DNA of 64,000 bases from an uncultured Prevotellaceae bacterium (GCA_902762565.1 CACWOS010000005.1:1-64000); one strand, 5' to 3'; shown: positions 17,434 through 26,901, counted from the stretch's first letter. A program made the numbers and translations. Notes: generated by a model not told the origin, from the letters alone.

Positions 17434-18765
17434 ATGAAACGTCTGATTGCTTTTATTTTGCAGACCTTTTGTGTCATAGTGATGCAGGCGCAGAACCTGG
17501 CAGTGCAGAGCTTCCGTATGGACGAAACAGATCTCACCGCTAATACTGCTGGTACGACTGTTATTGACCAAAACGGCAACAAGTGTGCACTTATCAAGGT
17601 TGAGACTACCCTGAAAGGTTTTACCTTTGATGCAGGAACGCTGGGTGTCGTCAAGACGGAAAATCACGTAGGAGAGGTATGGGTATATGTGCCAGAGGGT
17701 GTCAAGCGTCTCAGCATCTTCCACGAGGACTATATGCCCATTCGCGACTATGACTTGGGCATGATGCTGCGTCGTGCCAGAACATATGTGTTGAGGCTCT
17801 CGGCCAGTCAACAGCAGGCTGCTGAAGAAGCTCCTACCTCACAATTTGTCATTTTCCAAGTAAGTCCAGCCAATGCCACTATCGAATTGAATGGCGAAAT
17901 TCTTCCAGTACATAACGGTAGTGCAACGAAGATGATGCCTTTTGGCTCGTATGACTATCGGGTGCAGGCTCCTGACTATATGCCTCAGGCTGGAAAGGTA
18001 GTCGTGGATGACCCTCAGCAGCCGCATGTTGTCAGTGCACTGTTGAAGCGTGAGGGAGAAGACCGTTTGGTGACTGTGGGCAGCGTGACTTTCACGATGA
18101 TTCCTGTGAAGGGTGGCACCTTTCAGATGGGAGCAACCAAAGAACAGACGGGTGAGGCACGAAAGGATGAGAAACCCGTTCATACCGTTACGTTGGATAA
18201 TTTCCAGATTGGCGAGACGGAAGTGTCTCAAGCCCTTTGGCGAGAAGTGATGGGCAGTAATCCGTCGACTTATAAAGGCAACGATCTGCCTGTGACGAAC
18301 GTTACGTGGGAAGACTGCCAAGAGTTCATCAAAAAACTCAATGAGCGGACTGGTAAACAGTTCCGTTTGCCTACCGAGGCAGAATGGGAGTTTGCTGCCC
18401 GTGGTGGTACAGCGTCTAAAGGCTATATGTTTAGTGGTAGCGACGAGGTACGTTCCGTAGCCTGGCACAATAGAGACTCTAATCGTGACCGTCATAACGG
18501 CCCATACGCTATCAAGTCGAAAGACCCCAACGAACTGGGCATCTACGATATGTCGGGCAATGTGAACGAATGGTGCCAGGACTGGTTTGGCGACTACACA
18601 GCAGATCCCCAAACCAATCCGCAAGGACCTGCCACTGGTAAGGAACACGTCTATCGTGGTGGTAGTTGGTGGTATTACGGTATGTCGTGCCGTGTGTCAC
18701 GTCGCAATTCGGGCGTCAAAGACGTACGTGGTGTCATCGGCCTTCGTCTGGCAATGAGTAAGTAG
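17434..18765 (+). CDS. Exported PEGA-domain and formylglycine-generating-enzyme-like (SUMF1) protein
   Basis: A 443-aa protein. It has a signal peptide (residues 1-20), a beta-rich N-terminal domain, a PEGA domain at about 137-200 (VSPANATIELNGEILPV, PFGSYDYRVQAPDYMP) and an FGE-sulfatase domain from about 215 to the end (GGTFQMGATKEQ, ETEVSQALWREVMGSNPS, FRLPTEAEWEFAARGG, MSGNVNEWCQDW). In the C-terminal motif GGSWWYYGMSCRVSRRN the position matching the second catalytic cysteine of human FGE is Cys, but that matching the first is Tyr. Formylglycine formation is therefore unlikely, and a structural or binding role is more plausible. It is divergent from the LPP20-like gene. Confidence 0.85.
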   Translation: MKRLIAFILQTFCVIVMQAQNLAVQSFRMDETDLTANTAGTTVIDQNGNKCALIKVETTLKGFTFDAGTLGVVKTENHVGEVWVYVPEGVKRLSIFHEDYMPIRDYDLGMMLRRARTYVLRLSASQQQAAEEAPTSQFVIFQVSPANATIELNGEILPVHNGSATKMMPFGSYDYRVQAPDYMPQAGKVVVDDPQQPHVVSALLKREGEDRLVTVGSVTFTMIPVKGGTFQMGATKEQTGEARKDEKPVHTVTLDNFQIGETEVSQALWREVMGSNPSTYKGNDLPVTNVTWEDCQEFIKKLNERTGKQFRLPTEAEWEFAARGGTASKGYMFSGSDEVRSVAWHNRDSNRDRHNGPYAIKSKDPNELGIYDMSGNVNEWCQDWFGDYTADPQTNPQGPATGKEHVYRGGSWWYYGMSCRVSRRNSGVKDVRGVIGLRLAMSK

Positions 18766-18784
18766 CGAGCGTCTATTCCCCCTT

Positions 18785-19786
18785 TCAATAATACTGCATG
18801 GTGCAGCAATGCAGGCTTCCGTGTTGCTTGATGACAGCACGACAGTCTATGCCTACGATGTCCCTGTCAGGGAAGGCCTGCTGAATGATGCGCATGGCTT
18901 CCTGATCGAGGTCGGGTTGGTTGTAGGTCGGCACGAGCACGGCATCGTTGATGACCAGATAGTTAGCATAGGTAGCTGGAAGGCGATCGTCTCCATCATA
19001 GATGGGGCGGGGCAGGGGAAGCTTTAGCAGGCGATAGGGCTTCCCTTCCAGCGTTCTGAAGGTCTTCAACTCCTCTTCCATCAGCAGCAGGTCAGGATGC
19101 TCTTCGTCACTTCCAATATACAATAAGGTGTCGTCGGGACAGATTCTCACCAGTGTGTCGATATGCCCGTCTGTGTCGTCACCTATTAACGAGCCATGAT
19201 TAATCCAAACCACGCGCTCAGCACCCAGAGACTGCTTCAGACGCTGTTCTATCTCGGATTGGGTCAGAGGCTGATTGCGATGGGGGGCCATGAGACAGCA
19301 ACTGGTTGTAAATATCGTACCCTTGCCATCACTCTCGATAGAACCGCCTTCAAGGACAAAATCCAAGTGGGATTCGTAGGTACCTTTAACCATTCCTTGG
19401 TCGTAGAGATGACGATTTATTTCATTATCGAGCGTTGCTTCGAACTTTTCACCCCATCCATTGAAACAGAAGTCGAGAAGAATTTTGGTTTTTGGCTTTT
19501 GGCTATTCGCTGTTATTTCCTCGACGGTGATGAACCCATGGTCGCGTGCCCATGTGTCGTTGGTGTTGAGAGTTATGAGATAAGAGTTAAGAGTTGGGGG
19601 CTGCACTTCCGCTGGTGCTACAATCAGTAATTTCTCGCGTTTACGGATTTCGCGTGCCATCTCGTTGTAGACAGCAGTGATTTCGGGAAGGATTGGTGCC
19701 CAGTCTGTATCTTTGTGAGGCCATGTGAGTTGAACCATACTTTGTAGCTCCCACTCTGCAGGCATGCGTCTATTTTGCTTATTCAT
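18785..19786 (-). CDS. aguA: Agmatine deiminase
   Basis: A 333-aa member of the guanidino-group-modifying fold, converting agmatine to N-carbamoylputrescine and ammonia. Key features are NDTWARDHG, LEGGSIESDG, DTDGHIDTLVR and the C-terminal catalytic cysteine C327 in GSLHCCTMQ. It supplies the substrate of AguB, encoded 5 kb away on the same strand. Two 7-bp tandem repeat arrays lie inside the coding sequence (19482-19509 and 19564-19598) and encode the surface stretches ITANSQKPKTK and PPTLNSYLITLN, on either side of the NDTWARDHG motif. The reading frame stays open. Confidence 0.95.
   Translation of the reverse strand: MNKQNRRMPAEWELQSMVQLTWPHKDTDWAPILPEITAVYNEMAREIRKREKLLIVAPAEVQPPTLNSYLITLNTNDTWARDHGFITVEEITANSQKPKTKILLDFCFNGWGEKFEATLDNEINRHLYDQGMVKGTYESHLDFVLEGGSIESDGKGTIFTTSCCLMAPHRNQPLTQSEIEQRLKQSLGAERVVWINHGSLIGDDTDGHIDTLVRICPDDTLLYIGSDEEHPDLLLMEEELKTFRTLEGKPYRLLKLPLPRPIYDGDDRLPATYANYLVINDAVLVPTYNQPDLDQEAMRIIQQAFPDRDIVGIDCRAVIKQHGSLHCCTMQYY
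19482..19509. repeat. 7-bp tandem repeat array inside aguA (CTTTTGG family)
   Basis: Four adjoining 7-mers: ATTTTGG, TTTTTGG, CTTTTGG, CTATTCG. This is related to the reverse complement of the AGCCAAT family. Confidence 0.7.
19564..19598. repeat. 7-bp tandem repeat array inside aguA (AGTTAAG family)
   Basis: Five adjoining 7-mers: TGTTGAG, AGTTATG, AGATAAG, AGTTAAG, AGTTGGG. Same family as the array at 1133-1167. Confidence 0.75.
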
Positions 19787-19807
19787 AATGGGTTATATTT
19801 TCGCCTG

Positions 19808-19815
19808 CAAAATTA
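19808..19815 (-). promoter_or_regulatory. -7 promoter motif for aguA
   Basis: Minus-strand TAATTTTG, 21 bp before the aguA ATG. Confidence 0.6.
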
Positions 19816-19861
19816 ACAAATTATTATGAATTCCACGTAATGAAATACCATTTTTTTTTCG

Positions 19862-19869
19862 TAACTTTG
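19862..19869 (+). promoter_or_regulatory. -7 promoter motif for the ABC-nrdD-pyrD gene run
   Basis: TAACTTTG, 11 bp before the ATG at 19881. It is the only clear -7 motif I see before nrdD. Confidence 0.6.
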
Positions 19870-19880
19870 CAGTCGATTTT

Positions 19881-20345
19881 ATGATGTTGGAACTACATAA
19901 TGTGACAATAGGCCAGCAGATACGCGGATTGTCAGCGACAGTTAGCGAGGGTAATGTGCTGAGCATCATGGGTTCACAGGGCAAGGGTAAGACCACGCTG
20001 CTGAGAGCCCTCTTGGGTTTTCTGCCTATTGATGAAGGCCATATTAGCATTGATGGTGAACTGCTAACGCCTTTGTCGGCTCCCTGGTTCCGCAAACAGA
20101 TGGCATACGTACCTCAGCATTTGGAGGTGCCTGAGGACTATGAAGATGTGTCGACAGATTATATGCGACTGTTGGAACATGCCGTTCATTCGGGCAAAAA
20201 ACTCCTGATTGTTGATGAGCCACGCGAAATGCTGAGTGACGAGAATGCCGTACGTGCTGCACGCCTAATAAGTGATGCTGCTGAGCGTGGCGCTACTGTG
20301 GTGGCAGTAAATGTACGTATAACCCAAAACCAGGTACTGCTATGA
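19881..20345 (+). CDS. Minimal ABC-type ATPase lacking the signature motif
   Basis: A 154-aa ABC nucleotide-binding-domain-like protein, against about 200-240 aa for normal members. Present: Walker A GSQGKGKTT, a Q-loop (MAYVPQHLEVPEDY) and Walker B KKLLIVDEP. Missing: most of the helical subdomain, the LSGGQ signature and the switch histidine; the chain ends VAVNVRITQNQVLL. A usual ABC dimer needs the signature from the partner subunit, so canonical transport is unlikely. Its last 4 nt (ATGA) overlap the next gene, encoding a small membrane protein. It may be a reduced working ATPase or a shortened relic. ATG at 19884 is an equal alternative start. Confidence 0.75.
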   Translation: MMLELHNVTIGQQIRGLSATVSEGNVLSIMGSQGKGKTTLLRALLGFLPIDEGHISIDGELLTPLSAPWFRKQMAYVPQHLEVPEDYEDVSTDYMRLLEHAVHSGKKLLIVDEPREMLSDENAVRAARLISDAAERGATVVAVNVRITQNQVLL

Positions 20346-20611
20346 AGACAGCATATCTTATTATATTATTAGTATTGGTGAGCTGGAAGGGTTATCATGC
20401 CTGGCTGCGTGGACGAAACCAATGGACGCAGGACATGCAGCAATATCGTGGGTTGTGGGAATATCTGTTGGGCAATGGAGCAACATTACAGGAAGCGCGT
20501 AAACCTTTCGTAAAGCGGGCATTGCGTCGTGCCTTCAAACCTATGTTGAAGCAGTGGCGCTTGTGGGCTGTCGTCTTTACAATAGGCGTATTGATATGGA
20601 TTATTTTTTAA
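20342..20611 (+). CDS. Small membrane protein coupled to the minimal ABC ATPase
   Basis: An 89-aa protein with a hydrophobic N-terminal segment (about residues 3-18) and a C-terminal one (about 71-89, WAVVFTIGVLIWIIF) around a basic, amphipathic middle (KRALRRAFKPMLKQWR). The start codon overlaps the stop of the ATPase gene (ATGA), suggesting coupled translation. I do not recognise the family. It could anchor the ATPase to the membrane. nrdD begins 25 bp downstream. Confidence 0.65.
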   Translation: MKTAYLIILLVLVSWKGYHAWLRGRNQWTQDMQQYRGLWEYLLGNGATLQEARKPFVKRALRRAFKPMLKQWRLWAVVFTIGVLIWIIF

Positions 20612-20636
20612 CTAAAAGCTATACATATAAAGAAAT

Positions 20637-22868
20637 ATGATTCAAACAGTAGTAAAAAGAGACGGACGCATCGTTGGATTCAACGAGCAAAAGATTATGG
20701 CTGCTATTCGAAAGGCCATGATGCACACAGACAAGGGCGAGGACGAACGCCTGTTATACCAGATAACTGACCATATTGCCCAACGTGGCGACAGTCAGAT
20801 GACGGTTGAGCAGATTCAGGATCTGGTGGAACTGGAACTGATGAAGTCGAGCCGCAAGGACGTGGCCCAGAAGTACATCGCCTACCGCAATCAGCGTTCC
20901 ATCGCCCGCAAGGCCAAGACCCGCGACGTATTCCTGGATATCGTGAACATTAAGAGCAACGACGTGACGCGCGAGAATGCTAATATGAATGCGGACACGC
21001 CTGCAGGTATGATGATGAAATTTGCGTCGGAGTCGACCAAACCGTTCGTAGATGACTATTTATTGTCGAGCGAGAGTCGTGACGCTGTGGAGCATAACTA
21101 TCTGCATATTCACGACAAGGACTATTATCCCACGAAGTCGCTGACCTGTGTGCAACATCCGCTGGATAATATCCTTAACTGTGGTTTTGTGGCCGGTCAT
21201 GGTGCCTCGCGTCCTGCTAAGCGTATTGAGACTGCAAGTGTGTTGGCTTGTATCTCGATGGAGTGCTGCCAGAACGAAATGCATGGTGGACAGGCCATTC
21301 CTGCCTTTGATTTCTATTTGGCACCATACGTACGTCTGACGTATATCGAAGAACTGAAGGCTTTGGAAGACTTGAATGGCGAAGACTACAAAGAACTATA
21401 CGACGAACCCTTGGTGGACTACCTGAAGCAGCCATTGGACGGACTACAGGGGAAGGAGCGTGCACAGCAGCATGCCATCAACAAGACTGTGGGTCGCGTG
21501 CATCAAGCCATGGAGGCCTTTATTCACAATATGAATACCATCCACTCGCGTGGTGGCAATCAGGTGGTTTTCTCTTCTATCAATTATGGTACGGATACGA
21601 GCGCTGAGGGTCGTTGTGTGATGCGCGAGATTTTGCTGTCTACTTACGAAGGCGTTGGCAATGGCGAAACGGCTATTTTCCCCATTCAGATATGGAAGAA
21701 GAAGCGTGGAGTGAACTATCTGCCTGAAGATCGTAACTTCGACCTTTATCAGTTGGCATGCAAGGTGACGGCACGACGGTTCTTCCCTAACTTCCTGAAC
21801 CTAGACGCGACGTATAACCAAGACCCCGACTGGCGCGCTGATGACCCTAAACGCTACATTCACGAAGTGGCTACGATGGGTTGTCGTACACGTGTGTTCG
21901 AGAACCGTTTCGGACCTCGCACTTCTATCGGACGCGGCAATCTGTCGTTTACTACTATTAATATTGTGAAACTTGCCATCGAGTGCATGGAAGAGAAGGA
22001 CCAGCAGAAGCGCATCGACATGTTCTTTGCCAAGTTGGATAATATGTTGGAGGTGGCAGCCAAGCAGTTGGACGACCGTTACCAGTTCCAAAAAACAGCC
22101 TTTGCCAAGCAGTTCCCTTTGCTGATGAAGAGCCTGTGGATTGGTGCTGACAAGTTGGGTCCTACGGATACCATTGAGAGCGTCATCAATCAAGGTACGC
22201 TGGGTATTGGCTTCATCGGATTGGCAGAGTGTTTGGTGGCACTCATAGGGAAGCATCATGGAGAAAGTGCTGAGGCTCAAGAACTTGGGCTGAAAATCGT
22301 GTCATATATGCGTGAGCGCGTTAACGACTTCTGTGAGCGCTATCATCATAATTACTCAGTATTGGCTACACCTGCCGAGGGTCTGAGCGGTAAGTTTACC
22401 AAGAAAGACCGTAAGCAGTTTGGTGTGATCCCAGGTGTGACGGACCGTGACTATTATACAAACTCGAACCATGTGCCCGTCTATTATAAATGTAGCGCGC
22501 GCCATAAGGCAGAGATAGAGGCACCATATCATGAGATGACACGTGGTGGACACATCTTTTACGTTGAGATTGATGGTGATGCCACACATAATCCGCAAGT
22601 CATCATGAGTGTCGTGGATATGATGGATCAGCTGAACATGGGTTACGGAAGCGTGAACCACAATCGCAATCGCTGCATGGACTGTGGTTACGAGAATGCT
22701 GACGATCACTTGGATCAGTGTCCGAAGTGCGGTAGCACCAACATCGATAAGTTACAGCGTATTACAGGTTATCTGGTGGGTACGACAGATCGTTGGAACG
22801 CAGGAAAACTCGCAGAGCTGAACGATCGTGTGACGCATATTGATCATGGGATGCAGGAGCTGTTCTAA
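20637..22868 (+). CDS. nrdD: Anaerobic ribonucleoside-triphosphate reductase
   Basis: A 743-aa glycyl-radical enzyme that makes dNTPs without oxygen. An ATP-cone occupies about residues 1-95 (VVKRDGRIVGFNEQKIMAAI). The catalytic barrel follows, with HDKDYYPTKSLTC and IHSRGGNQVVFSSINYG. The C-terminal zinc site has two CxxC pairs (CMDCGYENADDHLDQCPKCG), and the radical glycine is G711 in RITGYLVG. The activase nrdG follows 40 bp later, so the system is complete and fits an anaerobe. The spacer to nrdG contains a faint repeat-like sequence. Confidence 0.97.
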   Translation: MIQTVVKRDGRIVGFNEQKIMAAIRKAMMHTDKGEDERLLYQITDHIAQRGDSQMTVEQIQDLVELELMKSSRKDVAQKYIAYRNQRSIARKAKTRDVFLDIVNIKSNDVTRENANMNADTPAGMMMKFASESTKPFVDDYLLSSESRDAVEHNYLHIHDKDYYPTKSLTCVQHPLDNILNCGFVAGHGASRPAKRIETASVLACISMECCQNEMHGGQAIPAFDFYLAPYVRLTYIEELKALEDLNGEDYKELYDEPLVDYLKQPLDGLQGKERAQQHAINKTVGRVHQAMEAFIHNMNTIHSRGGNQVVFSSINYGTDTSAEGRCVMREILLSTYEGVGNGETAIFPIQIWKKKRGVNYLPEDRNFDLYQLACKVTARRFFPNFLNLDATYNQDPDWRADDPKRYIHEVATMGCRTRVFENRFGPRTSIGRGNLSFTTINIVKLAIECMEEKDQQKRIDMFFAKLDNMLEVAAKQLDDRYQFQKTAFAKQFPLLMKSLWIGADKLGPTDTIESVINQGTLGIGFIGLAECLVALIGKHHGESAEAQELGLKIVSYMRERVNDFCERYHHNYSVLATPAEGLSGKFTKKDRKQFGVIPGVTDRDYYTNSNHVPVYYKCSARHKAEIEAPYHEMTRGGHIFYVEIDGDATHNPQVIMSVVDMMDQLNMGYGSVNHNRNRCMDCGYENADDHLDQCPKCGSTNIDKLQRITGYLVGTTDRWNAGKLAELNDRVTHIDHGMQELF

Positions 22869-22908
22869 AAAACTCTAGACTATCTGGGATATCTGGAATC
22901 TTTAGACT

Positions 22909-23406
22909 ATGATTCGAGTATTGGACGTCATAGAAGATACGATGGTGGATGGCCCTGGGTTCAGAACCTCCATCTATTGTGCAGGATGTCGTCACGAGTG
23001 CAAGGGCTGTCATAATCCGCAGTCGTGGGACTTCAAACAGGGTAGGGATATGACGACAGAAGAACTGATGAAGATAATTGTGGCCGATCCTTATGCTAAT
23101 GTGACGTTCAGCGGTGGCGATCCGATGTATCAATGCGATGGCTTTGCAGAATTGGCACGTGCCATACACGCACAGACTAACAAAGACATCTGGTGCTACA
23201 CGGGATTTACTTATGAATCGTTGATTACGCGTGCACAGCGTGAGCTGCTCTATGAACTCGATGTGCTGGTGGATGGACCTTTTGTCGAACGGTTGCGCGA
23301 CCCAGATTTGCTGTTCAGAGGCAGTAGCAATCAACGAATCATCGATGTGCAGAAGTCACTGTATGCAGGCGAAGTGGTATTGTGGCAAGCGGACATAGGC
23401 GTTTAG
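22909..23406 (+). CDS. nrdG: Anaerobic ribonucleotide reductase activating protein (radical SAM)
   Basis: A 165-aa radical-SAM enzyme that installs the glycyl radical on NrdD. The cluster motif is C27-x3-C31-x2-C34 in CAGCRHECKGCHNPQSWD, followed by the GGDP SAM-binding motif (TFSGGDPMYQ). The length is typical. It lies directly downstream of nrdD and 44 bp upstream of pyrK. Confidence 0.97.
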   Translation: MIRVLDVIEDTMVDGPGFRTSIYCAGCRHECKGCHNPQSWDFKQGRDMTTEELMKIIVADPYANVTFSGGDPMYQCDGFAELARAIHAQTNKDIWCYTGFTYESLITRAQRELLYELDVLVDGPFVERLRDPDLLFRGSSNQRIIDVQKSLYAGEVVLWQADIGV

Positions 23407-23418
23407 AAGTAACCCGAT

Positions 23419-23446
23419 ACTTCAAATTTTAAATTTCAAAAATACA
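23419..23446. repeat. 7-bp degenerate repeat upstream of pyrK
   Basis: Adjoining 7-mers ACTTCAA, ATTTTAA, ATTTCAA, AAATACA fill the nrdG-pyrK spacer. Confidence 0.5.
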
Positions 23447-23450
23447 AAGT

Positions 23451-24233
23451 ATGAAGAAATATATCCTTGATTTGACAGTAAAAGCTGTAGAGCGTATCAG
23501 TCCCAAGCATGTCTTGATACGACTCACGGACGACAAACCATTGCCAGAAATGGTACCAGGTCAGTTTGTGGAGGTACGTGTAGATGGCTCTCCAACGACC
23601 TTCCTGCGTCGCCCCATATCTATCAATTTCGTTGATTGTCAGCAGAACGAGTTGTGGCTGATGGTGGCAATGGTGGGTGACGGAACAAAGGCTCTGGGAA
23701 AATTACAGAAAGGCGATAAGTTGAACTGCGTATTGCCATTAGGCAACGGATTCTCTTTTCAAAGCGACAGAATAGCTTTGCACAAGGCGTTGCTCGTAGG
23801 TGGTGGCGTAGGTGTGGCTCCTCTGTTGTACTTAGGTGCTCAGATGAAAGAACAGGGTATGGAACCAACGTTCCTGTTAGGTGCACGAACAGCCAGCGAC
23901 TTGCTGATGTTGGACGAATTTAAGAAGTACGGGCGTGTATGCGTGACGACGGAGGATGGATCCGAAGGAGAGAAAGGTTTCGTAACCAACCACTCCTTGT
24001 TGCAACAGGAGCACTTTGAAATGATATACACCTGTGGCCCTACCCCCATGATGAAGGCTGTGGCTCGCTATGCCAAGGAAAAAGGTATTGCGTGTGAGGC
24101 CTCATTAGAAAATCTGATGGCCTGTGGCTTGGGCGCCTGTCTGTGTTGCGTCGAGAAGACGACGGAGGGTAACCTGTGTGTATGTAAAGATGGACCCGTA
24201 TTTAATATCAATCGACTGTTATGGCAAAATTGA
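23451..24233 (+). CDS. pyrK: Dihydroorotate dehydrogenase B, electron-transfer subunit
   Basis: A 260-aa iron-sulfur flavoprotein that passes electrons from PyrD to NAD+. The FAD domain (FLRRPISIN), the NAD domain ([16 protein letters not shown]) and the C-terminal 2Fe-2S cysteines ([19 protein letters not shown], then CVCKDGPVF) are all present. It overlaps pyrD by 13 nt, so the two subunits are probably made together. Confidence 0.96.
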   Translation: MKKYILDLTVKAVERISPKHVLIRLTDDKPLPEMVPGQFVEVRVDGSPTTFLRRPISINFVDCQQNELWLMVAMVGDGTKALGKLQKGDKLNCVLPLGNGFSFQSDRIALHKALLVGGGVGVAPLLYLGAQMKEQGMEPTFLLGARTASDLLMLDEFKKYGRVCVTTEDGSEGEKGFVTNHSLLQQEHFEMIYTCGPTPMMKAVARYAKEKGIACEASLENLMACGLGACLCCVEKTTEGNLCVCKDGPVFNINRLLWQN

Positions 24234-25126
24234 ACGTTAATATAGGCGCTTTGTCGCTGAAGAATCCTGTGATGACGGCTTCTGGCACGTTTGGCTACGG
24301 ACTGGAGTTTGCTGACTTTATGCCGTTGGATGGTATTGGTGGCATCATCGTGAAAGGGACGACACTGAAACCACGTGAAGGTAACGACTATCCTAGAATG
24401 GCAGAAACGGCCAGTGGTATGTTGAATTGTGTGGGATTGCAGAACAAGGGTGTTGACTACTTCTGTGATCATATCTATCCGCAAATCAAGGATATTGATA
24501 CCAATATGATTGTGAACGTCAGTGGTTCGTCGCCTGAGGACTATGCAGAGTGTGCTGCTCGCATCGATGCATTGGAGAATATTCCTGCCATCGAACTGAA
24601 CATCTCGTGTCCGAATGTGAAGGATGGTGGTATGGCCTTTGGCGTGACATGCGCTGGTGCATCAAGTGTGGTGAAGGCTGTGCGTCAGGCGTATCATAAG
24701 ACGCTGATAGTGAAGCTTTCGCCTAATGTGACGGATATCACGGAGATTGCGCGTGCCGTTGAGGCTGAGGGAGCAGACTCAGTGTCGCTCATTAATACGC
24801 TGATGGGTATGGCCATAGATATCGAGAAACGTAAGAAAGTGCTGTCAATAGGTACGGGTGGCCTTTCTGGTCCTGCTGTCAAACCTGTAGCCTTACGTAT
24901 GGTGTATCAGGTCGCAAAGGCAGTAAAGATACCTGTTGTAGGCTTGGGAGGCATCTCAACAGCGAAGGATGCGCTGGAGTTCCTGATGTGTGGCGCTACT
25001 GCTATCGAGATAGGTACCGCTAATTTCCTAGACCCTAGCGTCAGCATTAAGGTACGTGATGGTATCAACGACTGGCTCGACCAGCATGGTGTACGTGATG
25101 TCCACGACATCATCGGCTGTATTTAA
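24221..25126 (+). CDS. pyrD: Dihydroorotate dehydrogenase B, catalytic subunit
   Basis: A 301-aa class 1B enzyme oxidising dihydroorotate to orotate in pyrimidine synthesis. The active-site base of this class, cysteine, is C130 in [15 protein letters not shown]-binding stretches ([23 protein letters not shown]) are intact. Pairing with pyrK confirms the NAD-dependent 1B type. The gene converges with a sensor kinase gene 17 bp away. Confidence 0.97.
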   Translation: MAKLNVNIGALSLKNPVMTASGTFGYGLEFADFMPLDGIGGIIVKGTTLKPREGNDYPRMAETASGMLNCVGLQNKGVDYFCDHIYPQIKDIDTNMIVNVSGSSPEDYAECAARIDALENIPAIELNISCPNVKDGGMAFGVTCAGASSVVKAVRQAYHKTLIVKLSPNVTDITEIARAVEAEGADSVSLINTLMGMAIDIEKRKKVLSIGTGGLSGPAVKPVALRMVYQVAKAVKIPVVGLGGISTAKDALEFLMCGATAIEIGTANFLDPSVSIKVRDGINDWLDQHGVRDVHDIIGCI

Positions 25127-25143
25127 TGCATAATGCTTAAAGC

Positions 25144-26901
25144 TTATAGTGGTAGTGTAACGACGAAACGGGCGCCTGGATGATAGTCTTTATCGAGCGT
25201 TACATTGCCACCTAATCGTTTGCAAAGGGTGCGACAGAGTGGCAAACCAAGACCAAGTCCTTTCTTGAAGTCGTCGAGTTTGACGAAGCGTTCGAAGATG
25301 TGCTCCTCTTCGCCCTCAGGAATACCTGTTCCTGTATCCTCGATACTGATGGTCAGAATATCGTCAGACACAGCAGTACGAATGGTAATGCTGCCCTTAG
25401 TGGTATTTTTGATAGCATTGTCTATTAATGTGTCGACAATGCGACGCAACAGCACTTCGCTGGTCATTATCTCGAAATCGGGTGACAGCGAACTGATGTA
25501 ATTGATTTGCAACTGATGGTCGGTTAATTGCTGATGGTCGTGTACCATGTCGCCTATCAGCCTGTGTAACTGCACTTTATCCTTCTTATCTGCCCCTGAT
25601 TCGGACTCCATTGACGAGAGTTCCAATGTCTCGTTGACAAGTCGTGTGATGACATCGGTATTGCGCATCATAGTGTGTGAAATCTCTGTGCGCTCTTGGT
25701 CAGATAAATGAAAACTGGGTGATGACAACACTTGTGCATAGCCGTTGATAATGTTCAGTGGGGTACGAATCTCGTGGCTGATGTTCTGGATGAAAGCAGC
25801 CTTCATCTTGTCCGATTCCAACGCATGCTGATAGGCACGCTCCAACTGGCGCATGTGACGACGACGACTATTGTAGATGTAGGACATAGCCAAAAGAAGA
25901 AGTGATAGCAGAACGATAGCAGCTATCAGGCCAATGATGAAATAACGAGAGGCTTTGCGGTCGGCCTCGTGGATTTTCATCTCGTCTTGAATGCCCTGCA
26001 TTGAGTTACTTAAAATGATAGTGTTGATAGAGTCTGAGGTCTTATTCTCTAGCTTCAGTGTTTCATAGGCTTTTTGCCAGAGACCAGCACGTTCGTAGAT
26101 TTTGGTAATGACTTCGTAACTCTCTGTAGAACTTAAGTCCCTCATGGCCATGTTGACAGCTTCGTCGATACGACCTTGTTCTGCTGTGTGATACACATCA
26201 AGCTCGCGTCCATGAACAGACGAGAAGCCTTTTTTGACCCCTTCTTTATAAGCCTGATAGCCTTCGTTGAACTTATCCATGTCGTTGATGCTGTAATACA
26301 ACAGCGTGCGACGCGTCTCGATATCGAAGAGACGTTGAGGCGAAGCCTTTGCTGCAATTTCTACGGCTTTGTCAAGCAGTCTCATGGCTTCAGCAGTATG
26401 GTTCAGACTCATCTCCACATTGACGAGATTCATGTAGATAGGTGGTATGCTTTCATGATAGCCAGCTTTCTCCATACGGTGGATGACCTCCCAAAAACAT
26501 TGCTTGGCATTTTCCAAATTTCCGCTATAGTTATAGATGTGGCCCATCATGTTGTAGGCCATATACATCTCATTGTCAAGCTTGCGCTGTAGCAGTTCCT
26601 GAGAAAGGGTAGTGGCTAGTTTGTATGCTTCGACGACGTTCTGTCGATTCAATAGAAAGACAATCTCGTTGCAACGCTGAGTGTAATAGGCATGCAAATC
26701 GTCTTTTTCATACAGAAAATCTTCTAAGTTCTTGACGTGATAGAAAAAACGGGCACTGTCGCCAGCATTGAAAGCATGATGCATGGAGTCGCGAAGTGCG
26801 AAGTATTCGGGTGTCTCTTTATAGTCGTTGGCAGCATGTACATTGACGATGCTTAGCAACATGAAGACAGTCCCAATGAGTGTTTTTATATATAGTTTCA
26901 T
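25144..26901 (-). CDS. Membrane sensor histidine kinase with periplasmic TPR-like repeats
   Basis: A 585-aa two-component kinase. It has a signal peptide (VFMLLSIVNVHA), a helical TPR-like sensor region to about residue 310, one membrane segment (about 321-343), a HisKA domain with the phospho-accepting H376 in NISHEIRTPLNIINGY, and an HATPase domain (VDTLIDNAIKNT, DTGTGIP, GLGLGLPLC). There is no receiver domain, and no response regulator is encoded nearby, so it is an orphan kinase. The signal sensed is unknown. It has its own -7 motif. Confidence 0.93.
   Translation of the reverse strand: MKLYIKTLIGTVFMLLSIVNVHAANDYKETPEYFALRDSMHHAFNAGDSARFFYHVKNLEDFLYEKDDLHAYYTQRCNEIVFLLNRQNVVEAYKLATTLSQELLQRKLDNEMYMAYNMMGHIYNYSGNLENAKQCFWEVIHRMEKAGYHESIPPIYMNLVNVEMSLNHTAEAMRLLDKAVEIAAKASPQRLFDIETRRTLLYYSINDMDKFNEGYQAYKEGVKKGFSSVHGRELDVYHTAEQGRIDEAVNMAMRDLSSTESYEVITKIYERAGLWQKAYETLKLENKTSDSINTIILSNSMQGIQDEMKIHEADRKASRYFIIGLIAAIVLLSLLLLAMSYIYNSRRRHMRQLERAYQHALESDKMKAAFIQNISHEIRTPLNIINGYAQVLSSPSFHLSDQERTEISHTMMRNTDVITRLVNETLELSSMESESGADKKDKVQLHRLIGDMVHDHQQLTDHQLQINYISSLSPDFEIMTSEVLLRRIVDTLIDNAIKNTTKGSITIRTAVSDDILTISIEDTGTGIPEGEEEHIFERFVKLDDFKKGLGLGLPLCRTLCKRLGGNVTLDKDYHPGARFVVTLPL

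Noticed and set aside
22869-22908. 7-bp repeat array between nrdD and nrdG
   Set aside because: TAGACTAT-like words recur, but the period and unit identity are too poor to call an array.
25127-25150. Terminator between pyrD and the sensor kinase
   Set aside because: Only a very short dyad (GCTT/AAGC) with no clear T run; too weak to call.
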